64,000 nt of DNA from Erythrobacter sp. (GCF_024305245.1 NZ_JAMWYX010000002.1:320264-384263); one strand, 5' to 3'; shown: positions 35,774 to 45,214, counted from the stretch's first letter. Notes: a model not told the origin generated them from the letters alone. Numbers and translations are program-made.

Positions 35774-36200
35774 GGCGACGGAGGGAGCCGTGGGCTCGGA
35801 TCGTAGGGGGAATGACATCTACGACCGCAGCCTGTGGCCAACGCCTGAATCAAACCCGATCGTGATCCTGCTGAAGCGGGGAGACGACTGGTACTCGAAC
35901 AAGGAGATCGTCGCTGCGCTCGGCTTGAGCCCCAATCGAGCTCTGCTGAGCAATTCCGCGGCTCGGTTCTCGCGGGAGATATTGCCAGAGGACACTGCGG
36001 TGGCAGGAAGGCGGGGGCTTGTGGGTACGAGCCGGATCAGCGCGGCGCACGGTGGATCGGAAAGGCTCTTCAGCCGTCGGGGGCTGGTGTTGGCTGCGAT
36101 GAGGACTGACACCGTCAATGCAGCCGCCTTCAGGGACTGGTTGGCATCGGAGGCAGCGGACATTGCATTCGTGCCCCAGCTGTCCCGCGCGGCCGGCTAA
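35766..36200 (+). CDS. Antirepressor-like phage protein (BRO/KilA-like, weak)
   Basis: 144 residues from ATG 35766. The C-terminal SERLFSRRGLVLAAMRTDTVNAAAFRDWLASEAAD resembles the end of BRO-N type antirepressor domains (turn, then a helix ending W-x-x-S-E). The N-terminal half has an HTH-like stretch (SNKEIVAALGLSPNRALL). Family assignment is tentative. Last gene before the right end. Confidence 0.45.
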   Translation: MIEATEGAVGSDRRGNDIYDRSLWPTPESNPIVILLKRGDDWYSNKEIVAALGLSPNRALLSNSAARFSREILPEDTAVAGRRGLVGTSRISAAHGGSERLFSRRGLVLAAMRTDTVNAAAFRDWLASEAADIAFVPQLSRAAG

Positions 36201-36245
36201 GGCGCTCCTGAGACCCTATTCAAGCCGCTTCGAGTGCTCCAATTA

Positions 36246-36282
36246 CTCTTGTCAAATGTGCAGAAGCTCTTGTCCCGCTACA
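36246..36282. repeat. Right-end transposase-site pair of the prophage
   Basis: CTCTTGTCA at 36246-36254 and CTCTTGTCC at 36267-36275 are spaced 21 bp (two helical turns) and match the complement of the left-end TGACAAGAG unit. The terminus reads CGCTACA, mirroring TGTA at the left end. The next five bases (GTCAG) do not repeat the left flank (GTTCC). Confidence 0.65.
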
Positions 36283-36371
36283 GTCAGGTTCGAATCGCCG
36301 TCCACCGGGCGCAGAGGCCCGGCCGGACGAACGGATACAGCGAACCTAAACCGGAACTGCAGGGCACGAAT

Positions 36372-36578
36372 TTGGAAAACCGCCTCAAACATTTCCGTGA
36401 AAGCCACGGCTGGAGTCAGGGCGAACTTGCCCGGCGGCTCGGCGTTTCGCGGCAGACCATCAATGCGGTGGAAACCGACAAGTATGATCCCTCGCTGCCG
36501 CTGGCGCTGCGCATGGCGCGGTTGTTCGGCGTGTCTGTGCCGGAATTATTCATCGATCACTGGGAGCCTGAAGCATGA
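36372..36578 (+). CDS. XRE-family transcriptional regulator
   Basis: 68-residue single-domain HTH regulator: RLKHFRESHGWSQGELARRLGVSRQTINAVETDKYDPSLPLALRMARLFG is typical of the short XRE type. The natural start is a TTG at 36372 (LENRLKHF) because family members are about 66-70 residues; the track ORF extends back into the prophage end. It is coupled by ATGA to a membrane-protein gene, a common regulator and membrane-partner pair. The prophage terminus lies only about 90 bp upstream and may have altered its promoter. Confidence 0.85.
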   Translation: MENRLKHFRESHGWSQGELARRLGVSRQTINAVETDKYDPSLPLALRMARLFGVSVPELFIDHWEPEA

Positions 36579-37231
36579 CAACCGACGATCAATCTCCCCG
36601 CGAATTCCCCTGGCTGCGCAAGGTGGTGATCCCCGCGTCGGTCGGCGCTGTGGCGGGTTTCGTGGCCGTTTTCGGCTTGATGCGCTTTATCGATAGTGAC
36701 GCGGTCGGCGGGCTGAACGCCTCGGCCATGATCGCGGCTACGGTCGGCATGTTGTACTGCGTGATCGCGGGCGGGATGCTGGTCGGCACGAGCAATCCCC
36801 GGCTGGGCGCGCGGTTCCTGAATGTCGAGGATGCCGACGAACTGCAGGAACAGAAACGCGTGCTTGTCACGTCGAGCGGGGCCATGGCGCTGTGGGGCGT
36901 GGCGTTGGTCGTGCTGGCGTTGGCTGCACCCGATGGGCCGATACCCCAAGGGGTCGCGCTGATCGTGGGGGCGGGCGGGTTGCTGACCGGCACGGCGCTG
37001 TCCTATCTGACCTACCGATACTGCGACGAGCTGATGCTGGCGATCAATCTGGAAGCTGGAGCGATCACATACGGGCTGGTGCTGGTGGTGGTCGGCATGT
37101 GGGCGCTGCTGGCGCATCTCGGCTTTGCTGCCGCGCCGCAGCCGCTCGATCTGCTGACCTCGTTCTATGTGCTGGTGCTGTTGGCGAGCTTCATCGCCGC
37201 CGGGCGGCGCGGGATGTTGACCATCCGCTGA
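36575..37231 (+). CDS. Multi-span membrane protein partner of the XRE regulator
   Basis: 218 residues with about six hydrophobic spans (VVIPASVGAVAGFVAVFGLM, MIAATVGMLYCVIAGGMLV, ALWGVALVVLALAAP and others). No enzymatic motif seen. The four-base overlap with the xre gene implies co-translation. Confidence 0.7.
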   Translation: MTTDDQSPREFPWLRKVVIPASVGAVAGFVAVFGLMRFIDSDAVGGLNASAMIAATVGMLYCVIAGGMLVGTSNPRLGARFLNVEDADELQEQKRVLVTSSGAMALWGVALVVLALAAPDGPIPQGVALIVGAGGLLTGTALSYLTYRYCDELMLAINLEAGAITYGLVLVVVGMWALLAHLGFAAAPQPLDLLTSFYVLVLLASFIAAGRRGMLTIR

Positions 37232-37251
37232 CCACGCCAGCTACCACACGC

Positions 37252-37287
37252 AAAGGGGGTGCCTGCACACCGCAGACGCCCCCTTGC
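37252..37287. terminator. Inverted repeat between convergent genes
   Basis: AAGGGGGTG pairs with CGCCCCCTT (9 bp with one G-T) around a 15-base loop, between the membrane-protein gene (+) and the autotransporter gene (-). There is no good U-run on either strand, so its strength as a terminator is uncertain. Confidence 0.4.
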
Positions 37288-37304
37288 TGTGTCGCCGCGT
37301 CCGA

Positions 37305-40300
37305 TCAGAAGCGATAGGTTGCCGATGCGCGCCACACGCGGGCATTGGCACTGTCGCGGCCGATGGTGGTGTCGAAACCCGCTCCCAGTTGCAGCGGACC
37401 ATTACCGAAATTGGCCGACACGCCCAGTTCGACCCATGTGTGGTCGGCCCCGTCCAGTACGAAGTTCGCATTCGGGCCTACCCCTTGCGCGAAGTTTGCC
37501 GCCAGCAGCTGCGGCCCGTCCTCGAACTCCCACACCATCTGCGCATTGGCGTTGATCTGCACGGCCTCGCCTTGCTTTTCGTAGTCGAAGCCGAACCGCG
37601 CCTGCGTGCTGGTGAACTTTTCACGCTCCACCGCCAGCGCGGCGATGCCCCCATCCTCGCGCACCAGACCGAGATCGACGCTAGCATAGCGCGCTTCGAT
37701 CCCCGGCGAGACTGTGCCGATCCCCGTGTCGAGGTCGTACGACAGGCCGGCCGCGCCCGATACCAGCAGATCGTCCGACGATGAGGTGAGGTCCTGCGGG
37801 GTGCCGAGGACATCCACCCGCCGCCGTGTATCGAAGCCCATGCTGCCCATCGCCAGTTGGCCATCGACCACCGGGCCATCGGTGAACTTGTGGCGCATGT
37901 AGAGCGAGGCGGCGTAGGTCTCGCTGTCGACCTGCTGACCGAGCGGTGCGTCGGCTTCGAGCGAGTTGAAGTACCCGGCAAGGCCCAGCATGGTGTTTGC
38001 GCCCGGATAGAACTCGACCCCGCCCGAGACATACAGCCCCGAAACATCGGTATCGGCGCGGAAGCCGGGCAGCGAATCGACCTCGCCGGTAACAAGGCCG
38101 CCAGCCAGAAAGATCGACATGCTTTCGGGCAGGTTGGCGTCGCGCAGTTCGGTTTCGCCGCTCTGCAACGCCATCGCCCCCGCGCCGACCGGCTGGCCGA
38201 AGGGCGAGAGGCCCGCCTGCACCACATCGAGCGGCGAACCGGTCACCGCGATCTTGCCGCCGGCCTTGCTGCGATCGGCTTCGCGCATCCGCGCATCGTT
38301 GACATTCTGCAGCAGGTTGATGGTCTGCCCCGCCATCGAACGCACCGCCTGTTCATTCACCGGCGCAAGATTGCGGAAGGTGGCGCGGATGGTGTCGGTT
38401 TCTGCAAAGTCGAGCGCGTAGAGACCCGCTACCGCCGCGTTCGGGCGGTTCTGGTCGAACAATTGGGCATAGGCCGACTGGACCGGATCGTTCTGATCGA
38501 TCACCGTCCGGTAACTCGCTGCCTCGATGGCCATCAGCACCGCGGTTTCCTGATAGGTGAAGGATTGGCTGAGGATCGCCGAGATCGTGACCGGATCGAA
38601 GCTTCCCGATACCCCGCCGTCCGCAGTGAGGATGGTGTATTGGCGGCTCTGCCCGTTGACCTGCGACAGCAGCCCGCCGCCGAGCAGCACGCGGCCGCCG
38701 ACATTGGCGAGTCCGGTGACGGCTAGGCTGTCTGATGCGCCGCTGGAGGCGATGTCCACCAGGAACGAACTGCCCGAAGCCATCACCAGATTGCCGTCGA
38801 TCGTCAGCGTGCCGGTGGTGCCCATCGTGCCAGGCGAAATCGCGCCCGCAACGCTGGTGACGAAGGGCGCAGCGATGGTTCCGGTGCCGCCGAGCATTCC
38901 GGCAAACAGCGTGTAATCGCCCGCCGAAGTCAGCGCGCCGTTCACGGTCGCGCTGCCGCCGAACTGGCTGATGTCGATCAGCGAGGTAAGATCGCCCGTC
39001 GCCCCGATGGTCAGGCCCGCGCTGCCGCGCATGGTCAGCCGGTCGATGGTGATGTCGCTGCCCAGCGTCGTCATGCCGGCTTCGCCGAGGGTCACGTCGA
39101 AATAGCGCGGATCGACGTTCACTGCGGCATCGGCGCTGATGACGGGATCGATATTGTCGGGCACGAACCCGGTCGCACCCGGCAGGCCGTTCGCCAGCGT
39201 GGGAGCGGGCAAGGTGGGGGTCAGGCTGTCGGCATTGGTGATGTTGCCCGAAGCTGCCGGGGTCGGCGTGGACGTGCTGTCGAATACCTCGCCGGTCGCG
39301 GTGTCGGTGCACACATTGGTGGGGTCAAGCTCGACGCAGATCTGCCCGAAATCCCCGTCGCGGCCGTTGAGAGCGAGTTCGGGGGTGGTCGGCAGGCCGT
39401 TGACCACCTGACCATCGGCATCAATCACGCGGTACATCGGGTCGAGCTGCGTCACCCAGTGATCCGGATCCTCCCAATTGCCGTCACCGGCGACCGCACC
39501 GACATAGCGATAGGGATTGGTCTCCGCGATATACTGCCAATACAGCGACAGCGGCTGATAGAAGCTGGTCGAACCGATCGCGCTGAACGGGCCGAGCAAG
39601 CGCGAGCCGCCCGAAAGTACCCCGATCACGAGGTCTTCGGACGAAATGGTGTTGTTGGCCGCGCCAAGAATCAGCGGTCCGCCCGAATCCCCGCCCGCAG
39701 TCGTGCCCTCGTTCGACAAGGCATCGTCGCGCGCAATGTTGATGTCGGCGCCCGGCACGCGGTCCTGCGAATCGAAGTCCAGCACATAGAGGTTCTGCGG
39801 CAGGGAATCCCCCGCCGGGCCGAACAGGAAATTGTCCTGATCGTCGAGCGAATAGAACCCGCCGAGCAGGTTCTCGGCCGCGCGGCGGCGGAAATCGATC
39901 CCCTCGACCGCGCCCTCGAAGGCGTTGCCGGTGCCGCCGTAACCGACGATGTCCACCTGATAATCGGTGCCGCGCACCGGATCGATCGCCTCGGGCGCGG
40001 GCAGGGTGCTGAACAATAGCGCCCATGTGGGAATGCCGGCGGCAGGGGTATCGAGACTGGCGAGTGCGATATCCGCCTCGATGAAGCCGCCCGCCTGCGG
40101 GTTCTGCAGCGAGCGCTGATCGTAGAAAATGCGGTTGATGTTGAACGCCGAAAGCGCCGTGTTGGTGCGGTTGTTGGCGAACCAGTCGACCACACCGTCG
40201 AACGCATCGACATTGAACGACACGACGGCGCGGATTTGCTCGCCGTCATAGGCGGTGTCGGGAACGTCGTTCACGCAGTGCGCTGCGAACAAAACAGTGC

Positions 40301-40529
40301 GCGGGTTGATCAGCGTGCCGGTGCAGATGCCGATGCCGCCCTCACCGGGCACATTCGTGACGATCATGCCGACACCGCGAAAAACATCGTCATTGTCGAC
40401 GATGTCTTCGGACGTGTTGTCTTCATTGGGAACGATGGCGAGCGCCGGGGTTGCGGTGGCGGCAGCGGCGAGAGCAAGCACAGCGGAGCCGGCCCGCAGG
40501 CTGCGGCGCCGGGTTTCGGTGATGTTCAT
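37305..40529 (-). CDS. Trypsin-like autotransporter serine protease
   Basis: 1074-residue type V secretion protein. Signal peptide ends at TATPALA. The S1 protease domain has the complete triad: AAHC (His about 84), EADIALASL (Asp about 153) and TTAGGDSGGPL (Ser about 282). A beta-helix-like passenger with an autotransporter-associated segment (DYTLFAGMLGGTGTIAAP) follows, then a 12-strand barrel ending SATYRF with the terminal Phe expected for Bam recognition. The family includes self-cleaving surface proteases; the target is unknown. It may depend on the TamAB pair in this window. Confidence 0.9.
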   Translation of the reverse strand: MNITETRRRSLRAGSAVLALAAAATATPALAIVPNEDNTSEDIVDNDDVFRGVGMIVTNVPGEGGIGICTGTLINPRTVLFAAHCVNDVPDTAYDGEQIRAVVSFNVDAFDGVVDWFANNRTNTALSAFNINRIFYDQRSLQNPQAGGFIEADIALASLDTPAAGIPTWALLFSTLPAPEAIDPVRGTDYQVDIVGYGGTGNAFEGAVEGIDFRRRAAENLLGGFYSLDDQDNFLFGPAGDSLPQNLYVLDFDSQDRVPGADINIARDDALSNEGTTAGGDSGGPLILGAANNTISSEDLVIGVLSGGSRLLGPFSAIGSTSFYQPLSLYWQYIAETNPYRYVGAVAGDGNWEDPDHWVTQLDPMYRVIDADGQVVNGLPTTPELALNGRDGDFGQICVELDPTNVCTDTATGEVFDSTSTPTPAASGNITNADSLTPTLPAPTLANGLPGATGFVPDNIDPVISADAAVNVDPRYFDVTLGEAGMTTLGSDITIDRLTMRGSAGLTIGATGDLTSLIDISQFGGSATVNGALTSAGDYTLFAGMLGGTGTIAAPFVTSVAGAISPGTMGTTGTLTIDGNLVMASGSSFLVDIASSGASDSLAVTGLANVGGRVLLGGGLLSQVNGQSRQYTILTADGGVSGSFDPVTISAILSQSFTYQETAVLMAIEAASYRTVIDQNDPVQSAYAQLFDQNRPNAAVAGLYALDFAETDTIRATFRNLAPVNEQAVRSMAGQTINLLQNVNDARMREADRSKAGGKIAVTGSPLDVVQAGLSPFGQPVGAGAMALQSGETELRDANLPESMSIFLAGGLVTGEVDSLPGFRADTDVSGLYVSGGVEFYPGANTMLGLAGYFNSLEADAPLGQQVDSETYAASLYMRHKFTDGPVVDGQLAMGSMGFDTRRRVDVLGTPQDLTSSSDDLLVSGAAGLSYDLDTGIGTVSPGIEARYASVDLGLVREDGGIAALAVEREKFTSTQARFGFDYEKQGEAVQINANAQMVWEFEDGPQLLAANFAQGVGPNANFVLDGADHTWVELGVSANFGNGPLQLGAGFDTTIGRDSANARVWRASATYRF

Positions 40530-40658
40530 AGCGACCTCTTTTTTTGTGTCTGATCATGCGAACACGATCGGATGGCCAAAGCTTAACGCGTTCAGTTCCC
40601 GACACAATCGGAATGAGGCAGGCTGTTGCAGACGCTTCGGCCCCGTGGCCTGCCTGCA

Positions 40659-41627
40659 TCATCGCAGCGCGAGGAACACCGTGTAACCGGCGTAAAGCAC
40701 CACCAGCAGCGCCCCTTCGAGACGCGACAATCGCCAGCCGCTGCGCAGTTGCACGATCAGCAGCGCGGTGACGGCCACCAGCACCCAGATATCGAAACGG
40801 GCGATCTCGGCCGGCACTTCGATCGGCTGGATGATCGCGGTCAGACCCAGAATACCGCAAATATTGTAGATGTTCGAACCCACCACATTGCCCAGCGCCA
40901 CATCGCCATGCTTGCGGATCACGGCAATGACGCAGGCGATCAGTTCAGGCAGGCTGGTGCCGATGGCGACTACGGTGAGACCGATCACGCTTTCCGAAAC
41001 CCCGGCGGCGCTGGCCAGCACGGTCGCTCCGTCGACCAGCAGCCCGGCACCGAAGATCGCAGCCGCCAGCCCGGCTATGATCATGCCGCCCAGCACGACA
41101 GGGCCGGTATCGGGCGGCACCGGGCGATCTTCGGCCTCGGCCTCGTGGCGATGGGCTTCGGCATCGTGGGAGGCGCTTTCCGACTTGTAGGCCCACCACA
41201 CATAGCCCGCCAGCGCGGCCACCAGCACGATACCCGGCAGCACCCCGATGATGCCGAGCATCACCGCACCAGTCGCCAGCAGGGTTGCCACCGCCATGGC
41301 GATCGAATCCCGCTTGAATGATGCCGGATTGACCGCAATCGGCATGATGATCGCGGAAATACCGAGGATCAGCAGGCTGTTGGCGATGTTCGACCCGACC
41401 ACATTGCCCAGCGCGATACCCGGCGATCCGCCCAGCGCCGCCTGGATGCTGGTGGCGAGTTCGGGCATCGAGGTGCCGAAACCGACGATGGTGAGCCCCG
41501 CCAGCAGCGGCGAAATGCCCAGCCGCGATGCCATGCCGACCGCGCCGCGCACCAGCAATTCGCCGCCGAGCGCCAGCAGAACAAGGCCCCCGGCCACCAG
41601 CAGGATTGCATCGGTCATCGTCATCAT
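40659..41627 (-). CDS. Calcium/sodium antiporter (CaCA family)
   Basis: Inner-membrane cation exchanger, 322 residues, about ten spans. The two inverted alpha-repeats are visible as FGTSMPELATSIQAALGG (about residue 50) and IGTSLPELIACVIAVIRKHGD (about 230), each with the ion-binding Glu. A hydrophilic His/Glu-rich loop (SHDAEAHRHEAEAEDRP) separates the halves. Several near-start Mets (MMTMTDAIL) are possible; the track choice is shown. Confidence 0.9.
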   Translation of the reverse strand: MMTMTDAILLVAGGLVLLALGGELLVRGAVGMASRLGISPLLAGLTIVGFGTSMPELATSIQAALGGSPGIALGNVVGSNIANSLLILGISAIIMPIAVNPASFKRDSIAMAVATLLATGAVMLGIIGVLPGIVLVAALAGYVWWAYKSESASHDAEAHRHEAEAEDRPVPPDTGPVVLGGMIIAGLAAAIFGAGLLVDGATVLASAAGVSESVIGLTVVAIGTSLPELIACVIAVIRKHGDVALGNVVGSNIYNICGILGLTAIIQPIEVPAEIARFDIWVLVAVTALLIVQLRSGWRLSRLEGALLVVLYAGYTVFLALR

Positions 41628-41697
41628 TTCCCCGCAAGAGCGATTTCGCGGACAGCCTTAGCGGCAAGGGCTGCCCGATTGAAGGATCGAGGTTAGG

Positions 41698-41726
41698 AAA
41701 AAGGCCGCCCGGTTTCCCGAGCGGCC
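41698..41726 (-). terminator. Intrinsic terminator of the glnB-glnA unit
   Basis: On the minus strand GGCCGCTCGG-GAAA-CCGGGCGGCC makes a 10-bp stem (one G-T) closed by a GAAA tetraloop and followed by TTTTT. It lies about 47 bp after the glnA stop. Confidence 0.9.
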
Positions 41727-41772
41727 CCTCAATGTCAGCCAGCCTGGCCCGGACAACCGGGACGGCGAGCGA

Positions 41773-43182
41773 TCACATGCTATAATACATGTCGTATTCG
41801 ACCGGGCAGGGCGTGGTTTCGGTGCGGATCACCTCTTCCCACTTCAGTTCGCAATAGGCCTCGATCTGGTCCTTGGTGAACACGTCGCCCTTGATCAGGA
41901 ATTCGTGATCGGCAGCGAGCGAATCGAGCGCTTCGCGCAAGGAACCGCACACGGTCGGCACTTCGGCCAGTTCGGCCGGGGGCAGATCGTACAGGTTCTT
42001 GTCCATCGCCTCGCCCGGATGGATCTTGTTCTCGATCCCGTCGAGGCCCGCCATCAGCAGCGCCGAATAGGCGAGGTAGGGGTTGGCCATCGCATCGGGG
42101 AAGCGAAACTCGACCCGCTTGGCCTTGTCGCCCGCGCCGTAGGGAATGCGGCACGATGCCGAACGGTTGCGCGCCGAATAGGCCAGCAGCACCGGCGCTT
42201 CGAAGCCCGGCACCAGCCGCTTGTAGCTGTTGGTGGTCGGGTTGGTGAAGGCGTTCAGCGCCTTGGCATGCTTGATCACGCCGCCGATGAAATAGAGGCA
42301 GGCTTCCGACAGACCGGCATATTCGTTGCCGGCAAACATCGGCTTGCCTTCTTTCCAGATCGAGATGTGGGTGTGCATCCCCGATCCGTTATCGTCCTTG
42401 ATCGGCTTGGGCATGAAGGTCGCGGTCTTGCCGTAAGCATGGGCGACCTGGTGCACGACATACTTGTAGATCTGCATCCGGTCGGCGGTCTGCACCAGCG
42501 TGCCGAAGGTCAGGCCCAATTCGTGCTGGGCGGCGGCGACTTCGTGGTGATGCTTGTCGCAGGGCAGGCCCATTTCGAGCATGGTGGTGACCATTTCGCC
42601 GCGAATGTCGACGGCGCTGTCGACTGGCGCAACGGGGAAGTAACCGCTTTTGGCGCGAGGGCGGTGGCCCATGTTGCCGCCGGGGTATTCCTTGCTGGTG
42701 TTGCCCGGCAGTTCGATATCGTCGATCGCGAAGCCCGATCCGGCATAGCCGTCTTCGAAGCGCACATCGTCGAACATGAAGAACTCGGCTTCGGGGCCGA
42801 CATAGACGGTGTCACCGATGCCGGTCGACTTGAGATAGGCTTCGGCGCGCTTGGCGGTGGTGCGCGGGTCGCGCGAATACCAGTCGCCGGTCGAAGGCTC
42901 GACGATGTCGCAGTTGATGATCATCATCGGCGATGCGCTGAACGGGTCGATCCAGGTTTCGCTGAGATCGGGCTTCAGGATCATGTCGGATTCGTTGATG
43001 ACCTTCCAGCCGGCGATCGACGAACCGTCGAACATCAGGCCGTCTTCCAACTCATCTTCGCCCATGATGCTGGCGACCATGGTGAGGTGCTGCCACTTGC
43101 CCTTGGGATCGGTGAAGCGCAGGTCGACCCATTCGATTTCCTCGTCCTTGATCTGCTTGAGGACGTCTTTTGCTTTCGACAT
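41773..43182 (-). CDS. glnA: Glutamine synthetase type I
   Basis: ATP-dependent amidation of glutamate; dodecameric GSI. Start at ATG 43182 ([23 protein letters not shown]); the track extends 50 residues too far. 469 residues, normal. ATP-site block [23 protein letters not shown] and the adenylylation-site tyrosine in [10 protein letters not shown] are present, so activity is probably controlled by GlnE. It is the second gene after glnB and ends before a strong terminator. Confidence 0.97.
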   Translation of the reverse strand: MSKAKDVLKQIKDEEIEWVDLRFTDPKGKWQHLTMVASIMGEDELEDGLMFDGSSIAGWKVINESDMILKPDLSETWIDPFSASPMMIINCDIVEPSTGDWYSRDPRTTAKRAEAYLKSTGIGDTVYVGPEAEFFMFDDVRFEDGYAGSGFAIDDIELPGNTSKEYPGGNMGHRPRAKSGYFPVAPVDSAVDIRGEMVTTMLEMGLPCDKHHHEVAAAQHELGLTFGTLVQTADRMQIYKYVVHQVAHAYGKTATFMPKPIKDDNGSGMHTHISIWKEGKPMFAGNEYAGLSEACLYFIGGVIKHAKALNAFTNPTTNSYKRLVPGFEAPVLLAYSARNRSASCRIPYGAGDKAKRVEFRFPDAMANPYLAYSALLMAGLDGIENKIHPGEAMDKNLYDLPPAELAEVPTVCGSLREALDSLAADHEFLIKGDVFTKDQIEAYCELKWEEVIRTETTPCPVEYDMYYSM

Positions 43183-43252
43183 TTTTGTAGTGCCTTTCGG
43201 GTATGATTTGGGCCGGCCCGCCCCATCGGGCTGGCAGGAGAGGGTGAAAAAA

Positions 43253-43738
<486 letters not shown>

Positions 43739-43744
43739 TTATGG

Positions 43745-43763
43745 TGCGCTGCGCAATGGTGCA
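43745..43763. promoter_or_regulatory. Likely NtrC-binding site upstream of glnB
   Basis: TGCGCTG-N5-TGGTGCA compared with the NtrC consensus TGCACCA-N5-TGGTGCA: right half perfect, left half four of seven. It lies about 95-115 bp upstream of the sigma-54 promoter, a usual enhancer distance. Confidence 0.5.
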
Positions 43764-43809
43764 CATCGTATGGACGCACATTGCCTAAATTTTAAGCAGG
43801 CGCGCTCGA

Positions 43810-44736
43810 TCAGAGCCGCAAACCGGTCGTCTCGGGCAGCCCGCACATGATGTTGAGGTTCTGGATCGCCGCGCCCGATGCCCCCTTGCCGAGGTTGTCG
43901 AGCACCGCGACCAGGCGCGCGTGCCAGCCGCCCGGATTGCCGAACACATGCAAGCTCATCGAATCGGATGGCGGCGCGCTGGATTCCAGCAGAATTTCCG
44001 AAGTGCCGGTGTCCGCGCAGACAGAAACAACCCCGGACCCGGCGTAGAATTCACCCAGCGCATCGCGCAACCGGTCGGCGGTCGGCTCGCCTGCCATTGC
44101 ACCGAGATGGAGCGGTACCTCGACCACCATCCCGCGATAGGCCGGGACGACAGCGGGCGCGAAGATCACCCCGTGTTCCAGACCCGCGTAGGCTTTCATT
44201 TCGGGGCGGTGCTTGTGCGCCATGTCATAGCCATAGGCGCGGAATGCAGGCGCGCCTTCGGCCTCGAACCGCGCGATCAACGCGTTCCCGCCGCCCGAGT
44301 AGCCGCTCACCGCGTTGACGGTATAGGGCCAGTCGGCGGGCAGCAACCCGGCACGAACCGGTGGCGCGACCAGCGCGAGGAAGCCGGTGGGGTAACACCC
44401 CGGATTGCTCACAAATTGAGCATTGGCGATTGTGTCGCGCCCGATCAGTTCGGGAAAGCCGTAGGTCCAACCCTCGGCCACCCGGTGCGCGCTGGAGGCA
44501 TCGATGATGCGGGTTTCGGAGCCTTCCGCCAGCTTAACTGCGTCCTTCGCCGCGTCGTCCGGCAGGCACAAGATCGCGATATCGGCGGCGTGCAAGGCAT
44601 CGCGGCGCGCGACCTCGTCCTTGCGCTGCGCATCGTCCAGCACGATCAGATCGAACTCATCGCGCCCTTGCAACCGCTCGCGGATTTCGAGGCCGGTGGT
44701 GCCTGCCGCACCGTCGATGAACAGACGGGTCGCCAC
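43810..44736 (-). CDS. argC: N-acetyl-gamma-glutamyl-phosphate reductase (type 2)
   Basis: Third step of arginine synthesis, an NADPH-dependent reduction. The 308-residue length and RLFIDGAAGTTGLEIRERL nucleotide motif are those of the short type 2 ArgC, and SNPGCYPTGFLALV holds the catalytic Cys. It lies 3 bp after the SH3-like gene on the same strand. Confidence 0.93.
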   Translation of the reverse strand: MATRLFIDGAAGTTGLEIRERLQGRDEFDLIVLDDAQRKDEVARRDALHAADIAILCLPDDAAKDAVKLAEGSETRIIDASSAHRVAEGWTYGFPELIGRDTIANAQFVSNPGCYPTGFLALVAPPVRAGLLPADWPYTVNAVSGYSGGGNALIARFEAEGAPAFRAYGYDMAHKHRPEMKAYAGLEHGVIFAPAVVPAYRGMVVEVPLHLGAMAGEPTADRLRDALGEFYAGSGVVSVCADTGTSEILLESSAPPSDSMSLHVFGNPGGWHARLVAVLDNLGKGASGAAIQNLNIMCGLPETTGLRL

Positions 44737-44739
44737 GGC

Positions 44740-45102
44740 TTATGCGCCCACCGGAACCAGTTCGGCGGCGTGGCACCAACCACTCGGGCCAGCCGGGCCG
44801 GGGCTTCCCCACACCCATTCGCCCGCCAGATCGAGCAGTTCGAACCGGCTGCCGGGGGCAAGCTGCACGAACACCTCGCTATCGCCATGCGGGGTCAGTC
44901 GCAGGCCGGCGCCGTTGGTTCCCACCACGCGCACATGCGGGATCACGTAATGCGCCGCGAGATGCGTTCCGGCGAGCGCGATATGCGCCAGATCCCCGCG
45001 CAGCGGCAGCGTGCCGGGCGCAGGCTTTTCGACCGGGCCTTTTAGACCCAGCACGCCCTCTGGCACTGCATATTCCGTATCATCGCGCGCCGCGCCGCTC
45101 AT
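44740..45102 (-). CDS. Stand-alone SH3-like domain protein
   Basis: 120 residues resembling the N-terminal SH3-like part of alphaproteobacterial NlpC/P60 (C40) endopeptidases: GDLAHIALAGTHLAAHYVIPHV, then SEVFVQLAPGSRFELLDLAGEWVWGSP. The catalytic C40 domain is missing and no remnant follows before argC. It may be a reduced wall-binding protein. It sits between the aminopeptidase and argC genes. Confidence 0.6.
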   Translation of the reverse strand: MSGAARDDTEYAVPEGVLGLKGPVEKPAPGTLPLRGDLAHIALAGTHLAAHYVIPHVRVVGTNGAGLRLTPHGDSEVFVQLAPGSRFELLDLAGEWVWGSPGPAGPSGWCHAAELVPVGA

Positions 45103-45214
45103 CTGCGTTCCGTTGACCTGTGTCTGTGGTGCCGCGCTATCGCCTGCGCTGACGTGGGAGGCCCGTTAGCCGCAAGTGGCCAGCGGAGCAAGCAGGCCGC
45201 CATCACGCGCTCCA

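Larger units (their letters stand above)
22466..36282. mobile_element. Cryptic Mu-like (transposable) prophage, internally deleted
   Basis: Boundaries are set by TGTA at the left and TACA at the right, each next to a cluster of a TGACAAGAG motif like the transposase-binding sites of Mu-family ends. Inside, order follows Mu: repressor and Cro/Ner-like gene, early small genes, transposase N-domain, then tail fibre genes and a DNA-modification gene at the right. Transposase catalytic domain, B ATPase, portal, head and most tail genes are absent, consistent with one large deletion near 29190. No integrase was found. The 5 bp flanking each side (GTTCC and GTCAG) do not match, so exact ends are provisional. 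Confidence 0.8.

Noticed and set aside
22466-36282. Integrase-type (lambdoid) prophage
   Set aside because: No integrase or excisionase was found, and Mu-type HTH, Gam and end-site clusters point to a transposable phage.
36283-36310. GGTTCGAATC string resembling a tRNA T-loop at the prophage right flank
   Set aside because: The flanking bases do not pair as a T-stem and no acceptor or anticodon arm is present; not a tRNA attachment site.
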